6,645 nt of DNA from Elusimicrobiota bacterium (lineage in GTDB: Bacteria > CG03 > SLGR01 > PWQF01): the NCBI GenBank assembly GCA_003557485.1, contig PWOI01000199.1:1-6645 (forward strand). The letters are read 5' to 3'. Both the position numbers and the translations under genes were made by a program. Numbering within the stretch: the stretch's first letter is position 1; the number at the start of each line of letters is the position of its first letter. The notes under the pieces were generated by a model. It was not told the DNA's origin, made no database searches, and worked only from the letters and a program-made list of their open reading frames with translations. Positions 1-5,900 of the stretch are shown here, one piece after another.

Positions 1-1
1 A

Positions 2-1222
2 AAAAAAGGCTTAAATTGTAATTATATACTGCGTATTTACGACAGTAAGTGTTTTCTTTCTCCGCTTTTTTTAATAAGTAAATTTTTCAATCTGTCAAAA
101 GATAGGAAGTTTTTTAAAGAATATATTATTTTTGATGGGTTTATGAGGTTCCGGGACCTGTTTTTATATATGACCGATTTTAGGTTGGCAATAAAATTTT
201 GGAAAAAATATTTAAACGTCAATGATGATAAACTTTTTTCAGATGGAGTGTCAGATTATCGTGTTTTTTTAAGTCCGTTTCTTTTAAGGTCAATAGTTGA
301 GTTTATTCCTCTAATGGATCTGCTGGAAAAAACTACTGAAAATCTTACCCGGAAAACTAGGCCGTCTTTATCTATGCTATATTGTTTTGAATACATATAC
401 GGAAGGGCAATGATAAACGGGATAAAGAATACCTTGGATAACCGGACAGTAGGGTTACAGCATGGGCCGATAACGGACATGAAATTTTTATACAGTGGAG
501 TAAAAGAGGAAGTTGCTCCCGGAGATAAAAGACTGTCTCCCCTTCCTCTGCCTGATTATATAATTGTGGACGGAGAGAAGGCAAAAAACATACTTCTTGA
601 AAGGGGAATTCCGGAAAACCGGATATTTACTGCCGGACCGGTTAGGTTTGAGGGGATTTTCGATATAAATTTGGAAGGTAAAGAAAAACAAGAAACCGGT
701 AAAATAAAAATTCTCATGGCTCCCGGGCTCCATGATACTGATTTCGTTTTAAGGTTTGTCCTAAATGGACTGATTATGAATAAGCAAAATAAAAATTTGG
801 AAATTTTAATTAAACATCATCCGAAAGTCACTGCTGAACAAGTTGAGAAAATACTGGAGGACATAAGCGAGGATTCAATGCAGGTTAATGTTGTAAAAGG
901 GGAGATATATAAATGGTTTGAAAAATCGGACATATTCCTTACGACATATTCCTCTACGGGGGTTGAAGCCTTAAAATACAAGCTGCCTGTATTGGTACTT
1001 AAATCCAGCTATATTCCTGATATGAGCCCGTTTTTTAATGAAAAACTTGATGTTGCCAAATACATAAGGAGCCCTGATGAACTTGGATCCCTTGAGTTGC
1101 GATCTTTAATAAATTTGAAAGAAAAAGAGGAATTTAAAATTTTTTTTGAATATAATTTTTATAGTTCAGCTAAAGATGCGTGTGAAAGGATAAGTAAAAT
1201 ATTGGAAAGATTAATAGTTTGA
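2..1222 (+). CDS. GT-B-like surface carbohydrate biosynthesis protein, 5' partial
   Basis: The reading frame ending at TGA 1220-1222 has no stop back to base 2, so the gene very probably begins upstream of the window. The ATG at 143 has no good ribosome binding site, and no ATG, GTG or TTG codon lies in frame between 2 and 142. About 406 residues are visible. Counting from the ATG at 143, motifs typical of GT-B-fold polysaccharide enzymes are GLQHGPI (104-110), IVDGEKAKNILLERGIP (141-157), TAGPVRFEG (163-171), LMAPGLHDTD (191-200), IKHHPK (223-228) and TTYSSTGVEAL (267-277). The last two resemble the HP and S-S-x-x-x-E sites that bind nucleotide or phosphate in CDP-glycerol/capsule-type transferases. 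The protein has no predicted membrane segment, so it is probably cytoplasmic. It overlaps the next gene by 4 bases (TTGA). The donor and acceptor are unknown. I recall similar layouts in proteins called surface carbohydrate biosynthesis proteins, but the exact family is uncertain. Composition is uneven: about 25% GC near both ends and about 40% in the middle. Confidence 0.8.
   Translation, partial: KKGLNCNYILRIYDSKCFLSPLFLISKFFNLSKDRKFFKEYIIFDGFMRFRDLFLYMTDFRLAIKFWKKYLNVNDDKLFSDGVSDYRVFLSPFLLRSIVEFIPLMDLLEKTTENLTRKTRPSLSMLYCFEYIYGRAMINGIKNTLDNRTVGLQHGPITDMKFLYSGVKEEVAPGDKRLSPLPLPDYIIVDGEKAKNILLERGIPENRIFTAGPVRFEGIFDINLEGKEKQETGKIKILMAPGLHDTDFVLRFVLNGLIMNKQNKNLEILIKHHPKVTAEQVEKILEDISEDSMQVNVVKGEIYKWFEKSDIFLTTYSSTGVEALKYKLPVLVLKSSYIPDMSPFFNEKLDVAKYIRSPDELGSLELRSLINLKEKEEFKIFFEYNFYSSAKDACERISKILERLIV
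1204..1209 (+). promoter_or_regulatory. Ribosome binding site supporting the TTG start
   Basis: GGAAAG lies 9 bases before the TTG at 1219. It sits inside the end of the preceding gene. Together with the 4-base TTGA stop/start overlap, it supports TTG as the start of the GT4 gene by translational coupling. Confidence 0.5.
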
Positions 1223-2439
1223 AAATAGCGTATATAACTACAAGTTTTCTTCCTAAGACTGGTGGCGCGGAGGTAATGCTTCATAACTTAGTTTCAAAAT
1301 TGACAAATGATTATGGCGTAGATGCTACAGTGTATGTATCAGTAAGGATATTTTTTTTGTTGCTAAAAAAAGGCGTAGTTAACAAGTTTCCTTACAAGGT
1401 GAAACCTGTTTTGTTATATACTATAAAATTATACTCAATACCGTTTTTGGGAAAGATTCTTGCCAGATTATGTATATTCTTTCAGCAATATGTAAACAAA
1501 TATGATTTGTGGCATGCTACATTTGCATACCCCCCAATAGATATGTTGGCCTTTATCCGGCCGTTGGCAATAATACTGCGAAGTCCGGGGGACGACATAC
1601 AAATAAATAGAAATTTAGGATATGGTATTAGAAGAAATCCAAGAATTAATAGAAAGGTAGTCGCAGCCTTAAAAAAAGTTGATTCTTTAGTAGCTACAAC
1701 TGAAACTGTCAGAGCTGAATATTTAAAAGTAGGAAAATTTGAAAATAAAATTACAATTATTCCTAATGGAGTAGATTTGGAGCGTTTTAATATTGGCAGC
1801 TTCAAGGAAGACTTGCGAAGAGAATTAAATCTGCCTTTTGATAGAAAAATATTATTGACTGTCGGAAGAAATCATCCTAAAAAAGGGTACAATTTAATAC
1901 CAGAAATAGCCAGGTCTTTGATGAAATATAGAGAAGATTTTTTATGGGTAATAATAGGTAGAGGAACAAGCCACATTAAGGAGCAGAGTTCGTATGGGGA
2001 CTGTAAAAGTTTTATTAAAATAATTGAAAATATCGGGATAGATAATCAAGATGATTATGATATTATAAATAAAGTAAACAATTTGCCGCCTCTAAAATTA
2101 ATTAAATATTATAATGCTTCGGATGTTTTTGTTTTTCCTTCTCTTTTGGAAAGCTTTGGTATTGTACTGATTGAAGCTATGGCTGCAAGGTTGCCGGTAG
2201 TTACTACAAACGCACCCGGATGCAGCGATGTTGTGCAAGACGGGCACAATGGGTTGGGGGTACCTTCGGGCGACCCGGAAGCTATGGCACGCGCTGTAGC
2301 TGAAATTCTTAAAAATTCGGAACTTAGAGAAAAAATCATAGAAAATGCATTTATCGATGTTAAGAAAAGATATGACTGGAAAGTAGTAACAAAGAAATAT
2401 TTTGATCTATATAAGGTCTTATTAAAACATAATGAATAA
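1219..2439 (+). CDS. GT4-family glycosyltransferase (GT-B fold), TTG start
   Basis: Predicted retaining glycosyltransferase that moves a sugar from a nucleotide-sugar donor to a growing lipid-linked oligosaccharide on the cytoplasmic face. It has 406 residues, normal for the family. The N-terminal domain begins KIAYITTSFLPKTGGAE, the classic first strand and GG-A-E loop. The linker has IPNGVDLERF (181-190). The donor domain has LLTVGRNHPKKG and then the EX7E signature, with glutamates at 311 and 319 in ESFGIVLIE, followed by PVVTTNAPGCSDVV and NGLGVPSGDPEAM. The TTG start is chosen because the first strand and GGAE loop need it, and GGAAAG sits 9 bases upstream. The start overlaps the previous gene by 4 bases, and the end overlaps the 47-codon ORF by 8 bases. 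Composition is about 32% GC over most of the gene, except a patch at 2181-2300 at about 61%. The sugar specificity cannot be read from the sequence. Confidence 0.93.
   Translation: MKIAYITTSFLPKTGGAEVMLHNLVSKLTNDYGVDATVYVSVRIFFLLLKKGVVNKFPYKVKPVLLYTIKLYSIPFLGKILARLCIFFQQYVNKYDLWHATFAYPPIDMLAFIRPLAIILRSPGDDIQINRNLGYGIRRNPRINRKVVAALKKVDSLVATTETVRAEYLKVGKFENKITIIPNGVDLERFNIGSFKEDLRRELNLPFDRKILLTVGRNHPKKGYNLIPEIARSLMKYREDFLWVIIGRGTSHIKEQSSYGDCKSFIKIIENIGIDNQDDYDIINKVNNLPPLKLIKYYNASDVFVFPSLLESFGIVLIEAMAARLPVVTTNAPGCSDVVQDGHNGLGVPSGDPEAMARAVAEILKNSELREKIIENAFIDVKKRYDWKVVTKKYFDLYKVLLKHNE
2181..2300 (+). other. GC-rich patch inside the first GT4 gene
   Basis: Hand count gives 73 G/C in 120 bases (61%). 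The preceding 1201-2160 is about 32% and the following 2301-2460 about 21%. The patch encodes residues about 322-361, the conserved stretch after the EX7E motif (APGCSDVV, PSGDPEAMARAV). Part of the excess comes from Gly, Ala and Pro codons, but G or C third positions such as CCC, GGC and GAC are also common. It may be a gene-conversion tract or only the effect of conserved residues. Confidence 0.5.
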
Positions 2440-2575
2440 ATTTGAAATATATATTTTAAAGAGAGGTTCGGCCGTCATAAATATAGACAACAATGATGAT
2501 CCGGAAACGGTTATTAACCGGATTGCCTGCAGTATTGAAGATATAATGGAGAGTGCCGGTAAAAAGAAACAGTGA
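2432..2575 (+). CDS. Small 47-residue hypothetical protein at a recombination seam
   Basis: An uninterrupted ATG-to-TGA frame of 47 codons fills the space between the two GT4 genes. Its ATG overlaps the upstream stop by 8 bases (ATGAATAA), and its TGA overlaps the downstream GTG start by 4 bases (GTGA), as expected for a translated, coupled gene. The protein starts MNKFEIYILKRGSA, continues VINIDNNDDPETVINRI and ends in a helix-like tail rich in lysine (GKKKQ). No signal peptide, membrane segment or cysteine motif is seen (one Cys only). The strand-then-'D-x-x-D-D-P-E'-then-helix layout resembles the C-terminal end of P-loop kinases, but this is weak and I do not assign a function. The first 9 codons are extremely AT-rich, like the gene before it; the rest is about 42% GC, like the gene after it. 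It may therefore be a remnant of a larger gene whose front was replaced, now reopened from a new ATG. The possible SD (AAGG, 2413-2416) is 15 bases away, so expression would rely on coupling. Confidence 0.55.
   Translation: MNKFEIYILKRGSAVINIDNNDDPETVINRIACSIEDIMESAGKKKQ
2455..2465. other. Abrupt base-composition boundary
   Basis: Bases 2401-2460 contain 8 G/C in 60 (13%), and bases 2461-2520 contain 26 in 60 (43%). All genes to the right keep the higher GC, while the GT4 gene to the left averages about 32%. The step lies within the 47-codon ORF and is a candidate recombination junction. No direct repeat, inverted repeat or mobile-element end was seen there. Confidence 0.5.
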
Positions 2576-3660
2576 ATACACGGCAGAAAAAAATAGCGCT
2601 GGTAATTAATCCTATGGAGCCGGGAGGGGCTCAGACTGCCGGGCTGAAATTAGAGAAAGAGCTGAGACGTCGCGGTCACTCTGTCTTAATAATATTTATG
2701 ACGAGGAAAAGAGATTTTGACTGCGGTGATGCAAATGTTGAGGTTCTTCTTGATAACAGGTCAAGGAGCCTGCTTAACATTATCCGGCTTTTCCGGCGGC
2801 TGTGTAAAACTTTGAAAAAAGGAAAATTTGATACTGTCATAACTCTTACTCACTACGCTGCCGTTTTCGGAAGTATTGCGGCTTTCGCCAGCAGAATACC
2901 GGTAAGAATAGCTTCGCACAGAAATGACAGAGCGGCGCTGCCTGCTTCTACAAAAGTCATTATTCCTTTCCTGTCGTTATCTGGGATAATAACGGGACAC
3001 AGCTTTGTCTCCGAAGAGGTAAGAAGGGGGCTTTCTTTTTTTGACCCGTTTGGCGGAAAATCTTATGTTATAGTAAACGGCACCGATGTTAAACCGGCAG
3101 CATTAAGCCGTGAAGAGGCAAGGAAAAAATTAAATCTTCCGCAGGGAGTTCCTCTGCTTGTAAACACGGCCCGTCTTTCACCCCAGAAAAACCAGGCGCT
3201 TTTAATTAAAGCAGTTTCCCGGGTGGAAAACCTTCACCTTGCAATTGCCGGAAAAGGAGAACTTGAGTATAATCTGATTGAGTTGGCGGAAAAATATGGA
3301 ATTAAAGACCGGTTGCACCTGATAGGGAACATACCGCATTCACGGATTAATGTTTTCTACAGAGCCGGGGACCTCTTTGCTTTCCCGTCAAAATATGAAG
3401 GGTGTCCTAACGCGCTGCTGGAGGCTGCAGGAACAGGGCTGGCTGCTGTTTGCAGCGATATTCCCGCACACAGGGGATTATTTACGGAAGAAGAAGTTTG
3501 TTTTGCATCTGCTGACAACGTTGATTCCTGGACAGAGGCTGTCGAAAAACTGCTTATCAATAAGGAAGAGAGAGACAATCTGGGCAAAAACGCTCTCAGG
3601 AAATCAAAACAGTATTCTGTTGAACGGATGGCCGATAAATTTTTGAAGCTGGTAGGTTAA
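2572..3660 (+). CDS. GT4-family glycosyltransferase (GT-B fold), GTG start
   Basis: Second predicted retaining glycosyltransferase of the cluster, 362 residues, cytoplasmic or loosely membrane-associated. The N-terminal domain opens with ALVINPMEPGGAQTAGLKLE, containing the GGAQ loop. The linker has IVNGTDVKP (N169-G170). The donor domain shows LVNTARLSPQKNQALLIKAV, then LAIAGKGELE and LHLIGNIPHSRI. The EX7E signature follows, with glutamates at 276 and 284 in EGCPNALLE, then CSDIPAHRGL. GTG 2572 is the only reasonable start: the frame is closed upstream by TAA at 2560-2562, and the first strand begins within ten residues. There is no good SD at the right distance (GGAG at 2548-2551 is about 20 bases away), so translation is probably coupled to the 47-codon ORF through the GTGA overlap. 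The gene ends with tandem stops, TAA then TAG. GC is higher than in the preceding GT4 gene, and the two share motifs but little else, so they are not recent duplicates. Donor sugar and linkage are unknown. Confidence 0.93.
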   Translation: MNTRQKKIALVINPMEPGGAQTAGLKLEKELRRRGHSVLIIFMTRKRDFDCGDANVEVLLDNRSRSLLNIIRLFRRLCKTLKKGKFDTVITLTHYAAVFGSIAAFASRIPVRIASHRNDRAALPASTKVIIPFLSLSGIITGHSFVSEEVRRGLSFFDPFGGKSYVIVNGTDVKPAALSREEARKKLNLPQGVPLLVNTARLSPQKNQALLIKAVSRVENLHLAIAGKGELEYNLIELAEKYGIKDRLHLIGNIPHSRINVFYRAGDLFAFPSKYEGCPNALLEAAGTGLAAVCSDIPAHRGLFTEEEVCFASADNVDSWTEAVEKLLINKEERDNLGKNALRKSKQYSVERMADKFLKLVG

Positions 3661-3664
3661 TAGA

Positions 3665-5119
3665 ATGGTTAACAAAATTAAAACAGAGAAAAAAAACATC
3701 ATATTACTGCTTTTACTTGTTCAGTTTACGATACTTCTGCTGCCAAGACGGATTACAACGGCACCTCTGATTTTTTCCAGTCCGCTTCTGCTTACCCTTT
3801 TTCTTATTTCAACGCGGGAATTTTATTTAAGCCGTACTAAATTAATACTGCTCTCCGGAATCGTATCGCTGTCACTGATCAATATTTTTCTGAATCCTTC
3901 AATATGGATAAATGTTTTAGTTTCGCTTGTGACATTCAGCGGTTTTTATATAGCGCTTGCTGAAATCAGAAGCAGTTCGCTCGATCTTTTTGAAACTTAC
4001 AGGAAAGTTCTTCTTTTTACAGGATCAGCGCTGGTAGTTATCGGGACCTATCAGCTTGTTACCGGGGGTTTACCTTACGGTTCTTTTCTTTTTTTCAAAC
4101 ACGGGACACCCGATGTGCTGAAGGCTTTTTACGGTTCCGGCGGGCAGCGCCTCTACCTTTTGCTGCTTGCGCCGGCGGCCATCTTTATGATATGCCGGTT
4201 TTTTTACCGGCCAAATTACAGGAATGCCATTGCTGCTGTTGTTTTTTCCGTTTTTATAGCCTTAAACGGCCATACTTCCGGGGTTATGATATTTTTTGTA
4301 AGTTTTCTTGTTTGGGGAATACTCAAGTTAGCAGCGGCGCTCAAAAAAATGGTAATACCTAAACGTAACGTAAAGGTATTTCTCTTTGTCCTTTTGCCTT
4401 TCCTGTTTTTTTTCATAATGGCGGTCAGGCATTTCGGAGGAATGAAATACCTGAGAAGTCGTTTAATTGATATAACAACGGTAGAAACAAGGATTGACTA
4501 CTTTACAGACAGAGAGGAGGAACTCTTTGCCGGTCATCCGCTTGAAGACAAGTTCCGCATCTCTTCAGTAGATAATCTTAAAATAAGGACACTGTTGCGG
4601 ACGGTGCTTTTTATACCTTTTGAGCAGCCGTTGGGAATAGTAATAGGAAGCGGCCTGGGTACTTATTCGTCCTGGGCCCAGATGATACTTTCGGAATATT
4701 ACCCTAAAGAATTCATTTTCGGCACCCACGCTGCAGAGAGACATATACCGGAGTTTCTGATAAGCAGGACGGAACTCAGTGAAAGGTATGTGATGCATTA
4801 TTTTTACCGGAACCTGGCTACGCAGCATTATTCGGTGTCGGTGCAGCCCTGGTCGAGCTGGCAGACTATTTATGCGGAGATCGGGTTTGCTGGAATGCTC
4901 CTGCTCTTTTTTCTTTTTATGTTTTTGTGGAGAAAAATATATCTCAGGCCGGAGGGAAATAAAGACTTGCAGATTGTCCGTTCTTTTCTGATAGTATATA
5001 CTTTCTTTTTCCTGATGATGGGTTTTATAGATAATTATTACGAATACCCCTGGCTTACAGTACCGTATTTTACCGCCCTGGTATTCTATCCGGTCCGCCG
5101 CCGGGAAAGCAGTAAATGA
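3665..5119 (+). CDS. Wzy / O-antigen ligase-like integral membrane protein
   Basis: Predicted polytopic inner-membrane protein of 484 residues that polymerises lipid-linked repeat units or transfers finished glycan. Roughly twelve hydrophobic segments can be placed near residues 10-27, 34-51, 58-76, 80-99, 115-134, 162-180, 186-203, 204-222, 237-254, 401-424, 438-457 and 461-477. A long hydrophilic loop of about 145 residues (255-400) comes before the last three segments, the layout of Wzy_C/WaaL-like proteins. In that loop PLGIVIGSGLGTYSSW (322-337) resembles their conserved P-x-G-x-G-x-G-T stretch, and WQTIYAEIGFAG (399-410) matches the usual 'aromatic..E-x-G-x-x-G' entry to the next helix. 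Arginines and histidines that could serve catalysis are plentiful (R255, H256, H355, H360, H378, H388), but the active residue cannot be chosen by eye. Start ATG 3665 has GGTAGG (3651-3656) 8 bases upstream and lies 4 bases after the preceding stop. The gene overlaps the next one by ATGA. Polymerase versus ligase cannot be decided from sequence alone. Confidence 0.82.
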   Translation: MVNKIKTEKKNIILLLLLVQFTILLLPRRITTAPLIFSSPLLLTLFLISTREFYLSRTKLILLSGIVSLSLINIFLNPSIWINVLVSLVTFSGFYIALAEIRSSSLDLFETYRKVLLFTGSALVVIGTYQLVTGGLPYGSFLFFKHGTPDVLKAFYGSGGQRLYLLLLAPAAIFMICRFFYRPNYRNAIAAVVFSVFIALNGHTSGVMIFFVSFLVWGILKLAAALKKMVIPKRNVKVFLFVLLPFLFFFIMAVRHFGGMKYLRSRLIDITTVETRIDYFTDREEELFAGHPLEDKFRISSVDNLKIRTLLRTVLFIPFEQPLGIVIGSGLGTYSSWAQMILSEYYPKEFIFGTHAAERHIPEFLISRTELSERYVMHYFYRNLATQHYSVSVQPWSSWQTIYAEIGFAGMLLLFFLFMFLWRKIYLRPEGNKDLQIVRSFLIVYTFFFLMMGFIDNYYEYPWLTVPYFTALVFYPVRRRESSK

Positions 5120-5883
5120 CAGGCTTGTTTATAGAAACAGCCAGGTTTGGGGACTATAAAGTTCTGAAACCTTCAATAAATATAATAGCAGGCAGATTCT
5201 TCGGATATGTTATCCGCCAGCGCGCAAATAATGCTCCCGAGCCTGTTTGCGGCTCAACCCTTAACACTCATAAATTTAATCAAGGGGAACGCAGTTCCGG
5301 GTTCAAAATGATACTGCAGAATATGGATAACCTCCGTGCTGACGGTATGCCTGTAGTGTGGTTCTCCCGTTTTTTCGGAGATAAAATTGAAGGAAGGTCA
5401 TCAACCACTGACTTTATCCATAAGATTTCAGAATTATCGACGCCGGTAACTCAATTAAAATATTTCTTTCTGGGAGGGGAGGAGGGAGTGAGCAATGAAG
5501 CGGCGAAAATAATTGAAGAGATGTATGATGTTAAAGTGACAGGAATCCGTAGCGGATTTAACCTTCAAAAGAACAACGAGGATATAATAAGCAGGATTAA
5601 CAGCCTGCGGCCGGATATATTATGGGTCGGAATGGGGGTGCCGAAAGAGCAGGAGTGGGTCGCAGAAAACAAATGTAAGCTGCGGATTCCAATGATTCTT
5701 ACCTGCGGAGGTATGTTTGATTTTATTACCGGCCGCAACCTGAGGGCTCCTGAATGGGTTCAGGAATCGGGGCTTGAATGGCTACATCGCCTCTGCACTG
5801 ACCCTCTCAGGTTGTGGAAGCGCTATACATGGGGGAATATGAAGTTTCTATTCTATTTTTACAGGAGCCTGCTGGAAAAATAA
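5116..5883 (+). CDS. WecG/TagA/CpsF family (GT26) glycosyltransferase
   Basis: Predicted inverting GT26 transferase of 255 residues, the usual family size. Known members add ManNAc, glucose or related sugars to an undecaprenyl-diphosphate-linked monosaccharide at the membrane, early in repeat-unit assembly. Visible signatures are STLNTHKFN (47-55), RADGMPVVWFSRFFG (74-88, with D76 matching the conserved catalytic-type Asp), FFLGGEEGVS (117-126), VGMGVPKEQEW (171-181), CGGMFDFITG (197-206) and the C-terminal RAPEWVQESGLEWLHRL (210-226) with PLRLWKRY (230-237). This Arg-rich, amphipathic C-terminal part is associated in the family with membrane attachment and active-site completion. One small oddity is PKEQEW where PKQExW is more usual. 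The ATG overlaps the preceding stop (ATGA) and has GGGAAAG (5103-5109) 6 bases upstream. The family call is firm; the sugar donor is not known. GDP-mannose from the next gene is not necessarily its substrate. Confidence 0.95.
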   Translation: MTGLFIETARFGDYKVLKPSINIIAGRFFGYVIRQRANNAPEPVCGSTLNTHKFNQGERSSGFKMILQNMDNLRADGMPVVWFSRFFGDKIEGRSSTTDFIHKISELSTPVTQLKYFFLGGEEGVSNEAAKIIEEMYDVKVTGIRSGFNLQKNNEDIISRINSLRPDILWVGMGVPKEQEWVAENKCKLRIPMILTCGGMFDFITGRNLRAPEWVQESGLEWLHRLCTDPLRLWKRYTWGNMKFLFYFYRSLLEK

Positions 5884-5900
5884 ATTATTCATTAGTCTCA

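Noticed and set aside
1-7. A-runs at both ends of the window, considered as target-site or terminal repeats
   Set aside because: Both are short lysine-rich coding runs inside open frames and match nothing else; the window edges are arbitrary.
37-222. Minus-strand ORF of 61 codons at the left edge
   Set aside because: It lies antisense to the open frame of the first gene, has low-complexity Lys/Asn/Phe content, and shows no recognisable motif.
1267-1278. A strong-looking SD (GGAGG) just before an in-frame ATG at 1276 in the first GT4 gene
   Set aside because: Starting there would remove the first beta strand and the conserved GGAE loop. The GGAGG is explained by the Gly-Ala-Glu codons of that motif.
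1482-1805. Minus-strand ORF of 107 codons
   Set aside because: It is antisense within a well-supported GT4 gene and has no motif or ribosome binding site that would support it.
2503-2521. Short inverted repeat CGGTT-ATT-AACCG between the GT4 genes, considered as a terminator or operator
   Set aside because: The stem is only 5 bp, there is no U-tract after it, and it lies within the 47-codon ORF.
1219-3660. The two GT4 genes as a recent tandem duplication
   Set aside because: They share only family motifs. Sequence between motifs, length, composition and start codon all differ.
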